From Pyropia yezoensis (lineage: Eukaryota > Rhodophyta > Bangiophyceae > Bangiales > Bangiaceae), in assembly GCA_009829735.1 (NCBI GenBank), contig CM020618.1, positions 15,172,568 to 15,236,567 on the forward strand: DNA of 64,000 nt, read 5' to 3'. Shown here in pieces: positions 52,827 through 63,338 of this stretch; positions within the stretch are counted from its first letter, which is position 1; every line of letters begins with the position of its first letter. The notes under the pieces were generated by a model. It had not been told where the DNA came from. It ran no database searches and saw only the letters and a program-made list of their open reading frames with translations. A program made the position numbers and the translations under genes.

Positions 52827-52917
52827 CGTGTCTGGCAGGATTCGAACCTGCGCTCCCGAAAGAAATTGATTTCTAGTCAATCGCCTTGAATGATCTCAAC
52901 CACTCGGCCACAGACAC
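52827..52917 (-). tRNA. tRNA-Ser(AGA) with a 10-base D-arm insertion
   Basis: Acceptor GTGTCTG (52917-52911) pairs with CAGACAC (52834-52828), discriminator G at 52827. The D stem is GCC with GGC; the anticodon arm is ATTGA-CTAGAAA-TCAAT, anticodon AGA (52874-52872, read as IGA). The long class II variable arm TTCTTTCGGGAGC follows, then T arm GCAGG-TTCGAAT-CCTGC. The D loop has 20 bases where tRNA-Ser usually has about 10; the excess, about 52895-52886, reads GATCATTCAA. The surrounding TTGA and TCAA are complementary, so the insert can extend a helix, as needed for the splicing endonuclease substrate. Confidence 0.92.
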
Positions 52918-53702
52918 TTTGTGACTGATGGGTAATTTGTATATCTCTTAATATCTCATTATTATGCCCTACGTGCATGACGGTGGAGATCATGAGTAGC
53001 AGCCTGCGAGCTGTGTGAGCTCTCCTCTACTCTCCACACTCGTCTGCTCTTTGTAGTATATAGGGCGACGCGCACGGGGCGCCCTCATTGGTGACATCTC
53101 GGGCGTCAAGAGAGGACTGCGAAGCGATTGCAGTCGGACCCCCTCCCGAGTGCGGCCACCCTCATCGCCCCCAGCAGACCGTGTATTGGCTTAACATCGC
53201 TCTCGGCGAAGGTGTCTCAATGCCGCGCTCGCACCCACAGAGGAGACTGGTCTGTATGAGCTGAGAGAGCAACAGCCAATATCTTGGCTGAGAGCGGCCT
53301 GCGCTAGTGAGACTGCAGGAGGCAAGCCGCGAGACCAGTCGTAGGAATGAAGAAGGAAGGAGAAAAAAAATAACATCGAAGGCGCCAGTCGCAGGAGTGA
53401 TTCCGCCTAGCAAGTAAGGGGGAACAAAGGGGCGCGCCATCAGCCCCCAGCAAGACAGAAAATAAAAATAAAGTGCACGCCCCCATGCCCATCATGGACG
53501 GGGCACACAACGACCATGCCTAACAACCAGATCAGCGCTGAGCGCCAAAAAAAAGGCCCTCGCTGCCCTCAGCAGAGGACCGGACCATCACCATCGCGTG
53601 CACGCAACACGCTGCGCCAACAGCAGCACGGCGCGCTCGCGTGTACCGCCCAACCACCTCAATCCCCTCTTTGGCCCAATCCAGCCCGCCTCAGGGGCTG
53701 CA
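52918..53702. other. intergenic between tRNA-Ser and the sigma factor, no gene seen
   Basis: No frame with homology is present on either strand. Confidence 0.4.
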
Positions 53703-55283
53703 TCACACCTCTACATAGTCCCGCAACGTGAACGCAGCGGAGCCGCCCACCTTACGCAGCCGCCGCAGGGCGCGCTCCTCGGCCTGCCGCACGCGACTGG
53801 AGGGTATTTGCCAGCGACGCGCAAGCTCCGTCACCCCTCCGCCGCCGCCGCCGTCCAGGCCGTAACGAGCGACCACAACCGCGAGCTCCTCCTCGGGCAA
53901 GACGACACGGAGCACCGAGGCAACGTCCTCACGGAGCATCGCTTCGCCAACAGCCACCTCAGGTGAATCCCCCGCGTGGCACTCGATGAGGTCGCCGAGC
54001 GTGAAGTTGCCGCGGCCGCCACTGCTGCCAATGCCGCTGCCGCCAATGCCGCTACCACTACCATTGCCGCCCACCCCAGCGTCCAGGCTGACGGTGGTGG
54101 TGTCAGCTGCCCGGGTAAGAAGCCAACGGAGGCGGTCTGTGGGCATTCCGAGGCGGGCGGCTACGTCCTCCTCCAGCGGAGCCACCCCACTCTCCGCTTC
54201 GAGAGCGGCCGCCACCCGGCCGGCGCGCCGAGCAGTCGCAGCAACCGCAACGGGCAACCGGATAGCGCGCGAGGTGTGGGGGAGCGCCCGCTGGATGGCC
54301 TGCCGGATCCACCAGCTTGCGTACGTACTAAAAGCGTAACCGCGGGTGGCATCGTACTTTTCCGCGCCACGGATGAGGCCGAGGGTGCCTTCCTGGATAA
54401 GGTCCCCAACGGCCACGCCTCCAGAGCCTGCTGGACCTCCGCCGCCACTGCCGGTGCCAAGGCCCATGCCACTGCGGCCGGGAATACCGATACCGCTGAA
54501 ACCACCGCCGGCACCGCCCCCACCTCGCCCGCGACCGCCACGGCCGCGACCGCCATCCCCGTCCACACCGGTGCCAAGACCTAGCTCCGACCCTGCAGCG
54601 CCCCCCTTGGACCCCGCAGAAGCCGCAAACCGTCGTGCAATCGACACAACGAGCCGCAGATTAGCCACCACCAGCCGCTCCTTGGCATCCCGCCCGTCGG
54701 CAAGCGCCACATCGAGGGCGGCGGGTGTCAAAGACGCCGCCGCTGCCCATTCCTCTCGAGTTGGCCGGCGGCCGCCGGGAAGGCTTGCCGCCGCGTCGAC
54801 GGCGACCTGCTCCAGCGACGCCGCGTGCGCAATTGATGCGGAAAGAGCATTTACTTCCGCCTGAGACAGCAGCCGCACCGCCCCAATCTCCCGGTAGTAG
54901 GCGGCCAGGGAGTGGTCAGAGTGCGAGGTGGGCGCGGGGGGCGTCGTCGCCGTCCGCCGCCGCCGGGTGGGACGCCGCCCAGAGGGGGCCGGCGCGGAAG
55001 CTTCCGTCGTCTCTGCCGTGGGGGTGATTGCCTCGGCAACGGCCGTGTCGGCAACAGCCGTGTCGGCAGCGGCGGGGCGCGCCATGGGGGGGGGGGTGGC
55101 AGGAGTAGGAGTGCTGGCACGCCGCGCCCGCCGGCGTGGGGGCGCCCCGGTGGCCACGCGCGCCGCCGACGACGGCGCCGCCACCGCAACTACCGGCAGC
55201 ACCGCCCGGGCGCGACGAGAGTGCGACGCCCGCAGGGGGACGGGGGCAACAAACGCCGGCCGTAGGGGGGTGAGGGCCGGCAT
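53703..55283 (-). CDS. plastid RNA polymerase sigma-70 factor
   Basis: A 526-residue protein from ATG 55283. Residues 1-60 (MPALTPLRPAFVAPVPLRAS, rich in Ala, Arg, Ser and without acids) look like a plastid transit peptide. Sigma region 1.2 is SLAAYYREIGAVRLLSQAEV (125-144). Region 2.1 is AKERLVVANLRLVVSIARRF (200-219); 2.2-2.4 is VGDLIQEGTLGLIRGAEKYD and AFSTYASWWIRQAIQRALP (292-335). Region 3 is RRAGRVAAALEAESGVAPLE; region 4.2 is LARRWQIPSSRVRQAEERAL (487-506). It directs the bacterial-type plastid polymerase to promoters. Between regions 2.1 and 2.2 lies a Gly-rich insertion of about 65 residues (about 222-288) where bacterial sigmas have only a few residues, and a second Gly/Ser insertion is at 403-425. 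The frame is open upstream to 55565, with another ATG at 55502, but the transit-like start at 55283 fits best. Confidence 0.9.
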   Translation of the reverse strand: MPALTPLRPAFVAPVPLRASHSRRARAVLPVVAVAAPSSAARVATGAPPRRRARRASTPTPATPPPMARPAAADTAVADTAVAEAITPTAETTEASAPAPSGRRPTRRRRTATTPPAPTSHSDHSLAAYYREIGAVRLLSQAEVNALSASIAHAASLEQVAVDAAASLPGGRRPTREEWAAAASLTPAALDVALADGRDAKERLVVANLRLVVSIARRFAASAGSKGGAAGSELGLGTGVDGDGGRGRGGRGRGGGGAGGGFSGIGIPGRSGMGLGTGSGGGGPAGSGGVAVGDLIQEGTLGLIRGAEKYDATRGYAFSTYASWWIRQAIQRALPHTSRAIRLPVAVAATARRAGRVAAALEAESGVAPLEEDVAARLGMPTDRLRWLLTRAADTTTVSLDAGVGGNGSGSGIGGSGIGSSGGRGNFTLGDLIECHAGDSPEVAVGEAMLREDVASVLRVVLPEEELAVVVARYGLDGGGGGGVTELARRWQIPSSRVRQAEERALRRLRKVGGSAAFTLRDYVEV

Positions 55284-56044
55284 GATGGCGGCCGAGCGGA
55301 CACCCGCACGGTAGGCACCCGCACCGCAACGGGGGCGGGTAACAGGAGCGGGGGCACACGGTCGCTGACGGCTACGGAAGATACCACCGCGGTCCCCACA
55401 AGCGAAGTCGGCGGCAGTGACGACAGTGACAGCAGTGGCGGCAGGGTGGGAAGGAGGTGAGGGGGGGGGATCGCCGCGCACGCCGCAGCTACAAGCGGTC
55501 ATCGGGGGGCAGGCACAGCGCCCCCAGACGGGAGATGGGAGATACGCGGCGCGACAGAAGCGCATTGAGGACCACCAGGTGGTTCAACGTCCCTGCGACT
55601 GGCCGGCGTGGGAGACAGCCCCCCCTTGCGATAGACAGCACCAGGTGGGCCAAGCCTCCCCCACAAATGACATGATTGGAGGGGGGGCAGAGCACCTGGC
55701 GGTGGGCGGCCCCGTCTGGAGGCCCGAGAGCACTAAACCGCCACCACGAGGCCCAGCGGAGTAACCTGCGCCACCCGTTTCGAACATGGCCCCCCCAATC
55801 TTGATGGCCAGGAGGCTGCTCTGTGGACGGGGTGCTCTCCCAGGACGATCCATCTCCACATTTGTCGAAAGCATCCTGCAAACACCGTAAATATGTATTT
55901 TCTGTCAACCGACAATCACTTGGCCTCAGGCGGTGGGGCAAGACGTGACCACGTGCTGCGCGGAGCGGAGAGGGTGTGTCGACCGGGTGTGCCTGACCGC
56001 ATCGCACGCCAGGGAGTTGCCCGCTGCCGCTGCCAGAAGCAATC
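55284..56044. other. divergent region between sigma factor and HAD gene
   Basis: No gene is recognised. It contains the leader of the sigma factor and of the HAD phosphatase, which point away from each other. A 96-codon minus-strand frame at 55874-55584 has no homology that I know. Confidence 0.4.
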
Positions 56045-56970
56045 ATGGAGGACTCGGAGCCACTCCCCCCGCCTGCCAGGATGCAGGCACCACCGCCCGA
56101 GGCGGGTGCTGAAGCGTACAGTGCGTGGGTGTTTGAGCAGCTCCAGCACCATGACGGCGTCATTTTTGACTGCGACGGCACGCTCGTAGACTCGTACGTT
56201 GTGGCCCAATCTTGCCGTGGGCAGTGCGACTATGACCAGTGTGGTTGCATCCTTTGCCGTGTGCAATGTATGTCACCCCCAGCACGTATGTGGCATTGCA
56301 CTTGCCCTTCACCGTTGCGCTCGTGTCTTTCTCTGACGTTCCCACTGCCACCGTGTCGACGCTTTTCCACTTTTTGTCTGGCCGCCGACCACCTTGCCGG
56401 CTGTTCAGCATGCCTCGCCACTACCTGGCGTGGGAGAAGGCCACGTCGGCCCGCTCCATCCCCTTTCCCCGCTCTGAGTTTTACGCGACCGCCGGCATGC
56501 CCGCCGCGGCCATCCTTCGCTCCCTTATTGCCACCCACCTGCCCGACACCCCCCCTGCAGACGTGCCTGCCCTCATTGACACCATCGTGGCCGCCAAGGC
56601 CACCGCCTTGGGAGCCATCCCCCCTCCTGCCCCCATCCCCGCGGTGCTGGCCGTGGTAACGGCCGCGCGGTCGGCTGGCCTAGCCGTGTCGGTGGCGTCG
56701 GGTGGCGCCCGCGCCGACGTGGAGGCCGCCTTGGAGTCGGCTGGCATTGCCGACTGGTTCGCCGCCACTGTGTGCGCTGAGGACGTGACGCACGGCAAGC
56801 CCGCGCCTGACGTGTTCCTCGCCGCCGCGGCGCAGATGGGGTGCCCGCCTGGCGCGCGGGTGATGGGCCTGGAGGATGCAGACATGGGGCTTCAGGCTCT
56901 CCTCGCTGCGGGCATGACTGGCGTAGATGTGCGGTGTATGCAAGGGTACCCGCTGCCGCCCAAGCAGTAG
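56045..56970 (+). CDS. HAD-superfamily phosphatase, YqaB/beta-phosphoglucomutase-like, one intron
   Basis: Exon 1 (56045-56193) ends within the HAD motif I, GVIFDCDGTLVDS, with Asp nucleophile and Asp acid/base. Exon 2 (56409-56970) begins with MPRHYLAWEKATSARSIPFP. The 215-bp intron has donor GACTC|GTACGT and acceptor TTCAG|CATGCC, and splicing restores the family's LVDSMPLHYLAWEKA-like segment. Motif II is AVSVASGGARADVEAAL, motif III HGKPAPDVFLAAAAQMG, motif IV GLEDADMGLQALLAAGMTGV. The last block closely follows bacterial YqaB (fructose-1-phosphate and 6-phosphogluconate phosphatase). The product is about 236 residues, as usual for the family, with a 35-residue extension ahead of motif I and no targeting peptide. 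The substrate is a small sugar phosphate by inference. Read through the intron, the frame would give an unrelated tail. Confidence 0.88.
56194..56408 (+). other. intron of the HAD phosphatase gene
   Basis: It starts GTACGTTG and ends GGCTGTTCAG; length 215 bp. It is supported by continuity of the conserved domain across the junction. Confidence 0.85.
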
Positions 56971-57498
56971 CGGGGTCGCAGGCGATGAATGCATGAAGTG
57001 GGCGGCTCGCGCCCATTTAAAGGTCGATTCCATATAACGAGACGGATGAGCAGGAGCCAACTTTCACCCCACACAGCTCGGCCGCATGTGCCTTTTTTGC
57101 AGTTCTGTTTTCTCACAGACATGGTCCACCTCAAGTTCTGTTTTCTCACAGACATGGTCCACCTCAGAAGGGATATATATAAAATTCATTTTCTTGTAGC
57201 AAAGCTCGTACGTAACCAGCTGGGGAAATTTTATAGCGCAAGCGAGCTCCTAAAAAGAGGCACTTTTTCTCGTGCTCTTCTCCAGCAGCGGCGCAGATCA
57301 GCCTTCTGGTTTGCGGCGCTGCTGCAAAAAGTGTCAGCACATATATGGCAATTATTTCCAACTGACAGAAGACCCTCATTCGGTCGTATGGTACGTTGCA
57401 CTAAACAGATACATCGAGCATACTTTTCTCAAGCCTCCGAGAACCTTCGGGCCACGGGCCTGCGCCAATCAGGTGCCTTCACGGTATGACCCGGTGTA
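56971..57498. other. intergenic with a 33-bp duplication and a TATA-like motif
   Basis: A 33-base unit beginning AGTTCTGTTTTCTCACAGAC is present twice in tandem at about 57100-57166. TATATATAAAA follows at 57174-57184 and could be a promoter for the repeat ORF downstream. At 57021-57038 lies AGGTCGATTCCATATAAC, similar to the terminal repeats of the element at 61763-63338. Confidence 0.4.
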
Positions 57499-57625
57499 AT
57501 GGGCCCAACAAGGGGCGCGGTGGATCCCATCCGGGAAACCGCAGCAAGCGTGCTCATCAGGCGGGACAGCCGGAGGGGGGCACGCTCGGTGGGAGGGCCG
57601 CGACACGGGGGGTGGGGCTGGTGCC

Positions 57626-57654
57626 GTGGTCGGCGTCGACGACGGTGGGGACGT

Positions 57655-57733
<79 letters not shown>

Positions 57734-57771
57734 CGCGACGACGGCGACGACAGCGACGAGGACGACGACAG

Positions 57772-57803
<32 letters not shown>

Positions 57804-57849
57804 GCGACAGCGACGGCAACGGTAGCGGCGGCGGCAGCGGCGGCAGCGG

Positions 57850-57880
<31 letters not shown>

Positions 57881-58606
57881 GGCGGCGACGGTCACGGCGG
57901 CAAGGACAGCGACGGCGACGAGGGCGGCGGCGGCGACGACGACGAGTTTGCGGTGCAGGGGAGGGAGAAGACGGCGGCGGCGATTGCGACGGCGACGGTA
58001 CAGAAGGAGTCGGTTGCGACCGCGGGCGCGGTAGCCGAGGGGGTGATGGCCGTCGCCCCGCCACTGCCGTTGCCCGCGGTGGCGGCCACCCCGCCTACCG
58101 TGGTGCCTGTAGAGCATGCCGCAGCGGCCGACGCAGCGTCGGTCGTGACCGCGGCGGTGGCGATGGCGACGGCAGCCTCCGCGGCGGCGGCCAACGCGGC
58201 GGCGGCGGCGACCAACGCCTACACGGCTGTCACGGCGGCCGCCGCGGCGGCCGCCGAGGCGGCCGCGACGGCGGGCAGGCCACAGGCGGCTGTGGCGATG
58301 TATTTTTGGGGAGGTGGTGGCGGCGAGAGTGCTCAGCGGGGGGGGGGAGTGGGCGGCAGGCGGTCGCGTGGACGGTTTGGTGTGGTGGGGGCAGGCCACA
58401 TGCGACTGTGGCTACGTTTTTACGGGGGGGCAATCGTGGCGCAGGTGTCTGGGAGAGTGGGGGGGAGGGGGGCAGGTGGCCGCGGGGACGGTTTTAGGGG
58501 GAGGGCGGGGGGACGATGGTGGCGCTTCGTGAGGGGGGGGCCAGTCGGTGGGGACTGTGAGGTCGGTGTTTGGGCTGAGGGGTGTGGTGGCGGCAGCCGC
58601 GCTTAG
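57626..58606 (+). CDS. GAC-repeat ORF: acidic Gly-Asp-Asp repeat and Ala-rich region (doubtful)
   Basis: The 326-residue frame starts with about 20 repeats of Gly-Asp-Asp, continues into Gly/Asp-rich sequence and a short basic-acidic piece (EFAVQGREKTAAAIATATVQ). An Ala-rich helix-like part follows, with AEGVMAVAPPLPLPAVAATP and AAAATNAYTAVTAAAAAAAE. Beyond MYFWGG at about residue 225 the frame turns into G-tract translation and is probably not coding. An upstream ATG at 57499 (MGPTRGAVDPIRETAASVLI) is in another frame and could be joined across a G run. The other strand is also open because of the repeat. Function unknown. Confidence 0.35.
57650..57800. repeat. GAC/GGCGACGAC microsatellite
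   Basis: About seventeen units of the nine-base GGCGACGAC with a few substitutions, and shorter GGC/GAC repeats on to about 57900. The period is divisible by three. Confidence 0.85.
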
Positions 58607-59891
58607 GCCGCAGGGAGAGCGTTGTAAGGGGCGGTGGCGTCCGTTTTTGGCGAGGGGCGGGGAGAGGACGTTGATTGCTTCGTTGAGGGGAGTCCGGTCA
58701 CGCGTTTTTGGACGCGGGCATCTGCGGCGATGGCGAGAGAATTGATAGCTGGATGAGGGTACGGGGCTCGTGTTCGTCTGCGTGAGGGGAAGACGGGCGG
58801 GGTAAAGCCACTGTTACACCTGGAGTGGAGTGGGCGGCGGCGGCTGTAGTGGCGGTGGTGCTTGCGCCACCAGCGCCGGTGCCCGCGCCTGCGCAGGCTT
58901 TTTTTTTCTCTGATGCGGGCGCAGGAGGTCCGGCGCGGCGGCACCACTGGGCAGTAGGGATATGCGCGGCGGGGCGGGGTACTTCTGGTGCAGCGGGAGG
59001 GGGGAGAATCTGGTGTTGGAATGGCGCAAGGTATTGTGGGGACCGACTTTGAGGGGCCCTCGGGAGGGGCGGTGGCGATCAGCCCGACAAGCTAAAAAGC
59101 ACCAAGGCTTCTCGTGCACTCGCGCCCCTTCTCACATGAACCAAGCCCCCCCCCCCCACGCCCCTCATGCGCGCGACGTCTTCCTCCTTGCTCCCTGGGG
59201 CCGCGCACTGTTAGCGCCTACGCACCCATCTGGGCACACCCTCCCGCACCGCGCTCCGTTCGCCGAAGGTGGACCCGCCCAAGTCCCCGCATGAGGGACC
59301 GCCGCGGAGGGTAGAGGGCTGGGGGGGTTGTCTCCCCGAGGTGCCTGGACCAGGAGAGGGGAACAGGAGAGGCAGGGGGGGGGGAAGACCGCCTCATGAG
59401 GAGGTGTGCGGGGCACCTGCCGATCGTGACCGAAAGGGCATGGTACACATGTGTACCAGGCTTCTTCGTATACCAATCAAACGAGCCCATGACATGGAAC
59501 TTTTACCCCACGAACGTCCCTCTCAAGAACGGGGACTCGGGCACGGAAAAATATTCTCAAAACAATGGCCTCCTGGTGCCCCCCGGCTCCTCCCCAAAAT
59601 CGACCACCCCTCTTCCATGCCTCAGTTAGGACATGGGCCCGGTCCGACCCCCGAGACGAGCAAAACAATCCGAAAAGGCAGTCCCCATTTCAGGGTCGCA
59701 AGCAACCGGTCCACCCAGGGTGTCCCTGAGAGCGGTGCACCAGCCAGGAGACCCAGGAACCTCATGAGTTCGCATGGAACTCTGTGATCCTTCTGTCAGC
59801 ATAGGGGCCGTGGACCTCGTCACAGCCGGTGTCCTGCCCGCGCCCGAGCGGAGAAGAACATCGATGTATCTTTTTTGTGCAACGTACCATA
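58607..59891. other. intergenic, no recognised gene
   Basis: G-rich in the first half. A perfect 18-base palindrome TGGTACACATGTGTACCA lies at 59441-59458. No frame with homology is present. Confidence 0.4.
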
Positions 59892-60010
59892 TAGTGCGTC
59901 CCGTAAAAAGTGGACGTGCTCGTGTCGTGATCATGTCAAATATCGGCCACTGGACCAATCAAACCCACACTGCACGACCCATGCACGTTCACTTTTTACG
60001 GGACGCACAA
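59892..60010 (+). mobile_element. 119-bp MITE, copy 1
   Basis: Terminal inverted repeats of about 27 bases begin TAGTGCGTCCCGTAAAAAGT on the left and pair with the right end that finishes TTTACGGGACGCACAA. TA flanks both sides (59890-59891 and 60011-60012). There is no coding capacity. The TA duplication points to Tc1/mariner/pogo-type mobilisation. Confidence 0.9.
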
Positions 60011-60012
60011 TA

Positions 60013-61762
60013 GCAGTACTGGAGGGACACGGCCGGAAGCACAGGTGGCTTAAGAAGCACACGTTCACATCGATTTCAGCGAGCTTCATGTCCAGAGAAG
60101 TTATCCTGGTGGGGAAAGGATAGTTGAGCCCCCGGGAAACACTTTGTCATTCCATGCGTGTATTCGGCACAAGTCTTTTCCTAAGCATGACGTTTAAGTC
60201 AGCTTTCGCCCAAGTCCATAGCAGTTAGAGCCGTCCTATTCGTGGTTATACTGGCCAGGAAAGGTAGTTGAAATCTCTGGAAACGCTTTCTCAATACTAC
60301 ACGTCCTAAGTGTGGCAGTATTGGCAGAAATCGTATCAGACTCACGGCCTGCTACCGACCGCGGATCTGTGTGGATGGGGCAGCCGACGTCCGTGCACGC
60401 CCCAGACACAGCAATCCAAGAGTCCTTCTTCTTCGTCGTTTAATGTCTTTCCCCTCGCAATCGTCCCCTCGGCGCGCTGTGCCCGCCCTCATGTGGGGCC
60501 GGCGCAGCCCCCCACGTCAGGGCACGCACACGAGCCCGCACGGGCATCCCCCCCCACAGGCATCCAGGCGCGCCCACACACGCCGGGCCAAGCCCCCCCC
60601 TCGTGCACGCACAAAAAATGCAGGTGCACTCACACGAGCCAGGGGTACGCACGAGCAACGCCTGCTACACAGGTCGCCGACAGGCCAGCGGGGCGCCGCC
60701 AACACGCAGGCAACGCAGAGAATCTCGCCCCCGAAGGCGCCAATCAACCACCCGTGTGATACGCAATCACAGGTGTCGTGCAATCCCGCGCAATAATTGG
60801 CCAGCACCTGGCAATCCATAGCCGCGGCCGCAAGCACGCAGTAGATACGATGAAATCAGCCACACTAAGATGAAGTCCAGCCGTATTAGTCTCATCTCAG
60901 TCAAGTGCATGACGAAGAGAGTTGCTTACAAGTCATCCTGTCCATTGAACTATTTACTCTCAACCAGACGCATGCTGGATGCTCCTACCGCTTCGCCCGC
61001 AGCATCTCGACGGATCTGAACCTGACGAGAGCCCGAGCCCGGAACGCCCGGGTGTCTCATCGACATATGCGCGTCCCGCCGCGTTCGGACAGCCCGGCGT
61101 CGAGTCAGGGCGTTTATGGGGAGTGCATGCGAGACGTTCTGTGCAACCGAACCGTCAGTGCTGGATTGTGGCGTCATTGCCGCGTTCTTACATCCGAGAT
61201 GCTCCTGAGGACGGCACACGTCATGTTCTCTGCTCTGGTGCACTCTCTACGGTGTTCCGTTATCGATTCGTTGTCTCATTGAAAGGGTTTCCTGGGCGTT
61301 TCCTGGCCTGCATTGTGTATTTCCTGGGCCAAATAACCGATAGTTATTGGCGCAGGGCCGGGATCAGATGGGAGCAGGGCCAGGGATCATGTCAGACGGG
61401 GGCGATGTATCCCTGAGAACGGGTGCCAGATCGGCCGAGAGCTTCTCCTACATCCCGCGCACGAGCAACAATAACATCGTTTGGAGAGCATTTTTTCTTC
61501 TAGATTGCGAGTCGAGAGACACCATAGACTGATATGACCAAGTTTGAGCGCGATCGGTGCTCGCACTGCACTTCTGTGCTGTTTTTTTTGCATCCGTCTC
61601 GTCATATGCAACCGACCTTGAGTTACGGGCGGTCTTGTTGGTCTGAGCAGACGCATTTCATTGGCTGATATCCCCTGCAGACGCACAGAAACGGAGAGGA
61701 GAGAGGACCAAGAGACACAAACGGGCACCTGAGGCCAGACAGGTAGGCGATGGACGTGCTAC
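60013..61762. other. intergenic, no recognised gene
   Basis: Two segments near 60113-60150 and 60256-60295 share an imperfect direct repeat (GGAAAGG-TAGTTGA, then GGAAAC-CTTT-TCA). No gene is supported. Confidence 0.4.
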
Positions 61763-63338
61763 AGGTAGATTCCATATAGCTAGGCCGGTCAAGAATAAGG
61801 CATAACAACGGCGTTAATGATCGCTTCAAGCTGAAACTGTTCCACATTGCTCTTTGATGTGCCTCGGTACTGTGCTCTCGAAGAAAGCACTCAAAAGCAC
61901 TGTGAAGCGTCCGTATGGCAGTCATATTGCGCTTTGTGTCCTTTTATTCTTCTTGCAGCGGCTCGCGATGCGATGTTCCGGATTTTTGTCGCATCACATG
62001 GAATGGTCAAGATCTCTTCAGGGGGGCTATTAAACAAATGGCTTGTACGACTTGTGTCCTTCGATGGGGAGGGGATGGGCCGGGGTCGGATCTTGCGACG
62101 ATTGCGGCTCCCGGCGGGGGCGCGGGCGGGCGGTGGCGGTGCACATGCATCAATCTGTGGCGCAGGGGGGGGGATTGCCTGCGGCTCGCGCGCGACATCA
62201 TAATGATTGGGGCCTCGTGTGAAGCTAAACCCAATGTCTTGCAAAGCGCGAAAGAGAGTGGTGCGGGTCCACGCGTACATAGAGGGGGAGGGGGACCACG
62301 ACAGCACAACAGCCTCAGTCTGGAGGTAGGCGAGTGTCGAGTCTCAAGTAGGAATTGAGCGGTTTTCGTATTGAGCGTACACCGCCGCCCGCGCACGAGT
62401 GAGCTCCTCAGGAGGGATTCGTCGGGGTGAGGTCCGCGTGGGTGCCTCTCCACCGCCGGGCAGTCTGTTTGCGTGCCCCTCCTCAGCCACGCGCCGCACG
62501 GTGCGCTCACTCACCCCCGTTGCGTCCGCCGTCCGCTGGACAACACGATGCAGTCCAGACGCGCGCCCCGCCCTGCGCTCCCGCTCAAAGAATGCGCGCA
62601 CATTAGCGATAATCACCACACACTCCTTGGTCAGGCGCCCCACCGCGCGGTCCCTCGTGCGCGCGGCCGCAGTCACACGCCGAGGGGAAGGCATAGTGCC
62701 GAGCCTCGCGTGCCCGCGGCAAGGGTGCGCAGTGCTCGGGAATCGGGTGCGGGGTGCGTGACGAGGCGCCTCTGGGACCCACTGTGGAGCACCTGGTCAG
62801 AGATGCTGAAAGATCAAAAAAGGCGGGCACTCTGCGGGTGGATCAAGGTGGGATCTCTGGACTGAGCGGGCAGGCTCAAATTGGACTTGGACGTAAGGTA
62901 GCCCCCGTCATGTGTTGCATGGACCAGATTTGATGTTGCAATCGGGTCAGAAGCCTCTCGTCTGCCTGATCTAACAGCGCTTCTTCCTCGCCCTCTCCTG
63001 CAGCGCAAAACTGGGGAGACGACCCACTGGTGCCAAAAATTTGCGACCAGTCGCGTCCTAACACGTTTTGCAAAGATGCCACTCGTCGAGAGTTGCTTGT
63101 ATACTGTCACGGGCTCTTTCAGTGCAAAAAATACCCCGATTTTGTGAGGCCCGTAGCGCAGAAATACTTCTCACACTTTCCTTATACAGCGAATGCCCCA
63201 GCTCGGCGCAGAATCGGAAAACCTGTGAGTTGTGCTTCCCTTTGAAAGAAGAGCAGAGAAAGATAAAGAAGTAGCTTCGGAGCTATAGCGGGTCAAACAT
63301 GGGACGTGCAAACCGGCCGAGCTATATGGAATACACCT
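61763..63338. mobile_element. inverted-repeat element with transposase remnants
   Basis: The left end AGGTAGATTCCATATAGCTA (61764 onward) and the inverted right end AGGTGTATTCCATATAGCTC match over about 27 bases with three or four mismatches, both followed by GGCCGGT. The length is about 1,575 bp. No target duplication could be read with confidence. It contains minus-strand remains of a helix-turn-helix transposase but no catalytic domain. Confidence 0.65.
61891..62694 (-). pseudogene. IS630/Tc1-like transposase N-terminal remnant
   Basis: From ATG 62694 the frame reads RLTKECVVIIANVRAFFERE, then TADATGVSERTVRRVAEEGH, a helix-turn-helix typical of winged-helix transposases of the IS630/Tc1 group. 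An in-frame TGA interrupts at 62344-62346, and the same frame continues with AWTRTTLFRALQDIGFSFTR, the second DNA-binding helix of the same family. After that no DDE/D catalytic domain is found; the frame turns into Pro/Arg-rich sequence and stops at 61891, 127 bases from the element end. So the copy looks both interrupted and internally deleted. Confidence 0.65.

Noticed and set aside
55489-56181. 230-residue minus-strand frame across the sigma/HAD spacer
   Set aside because: It overlaps the first exon of the HAD gene and the sigma factor leader and shows no homology.
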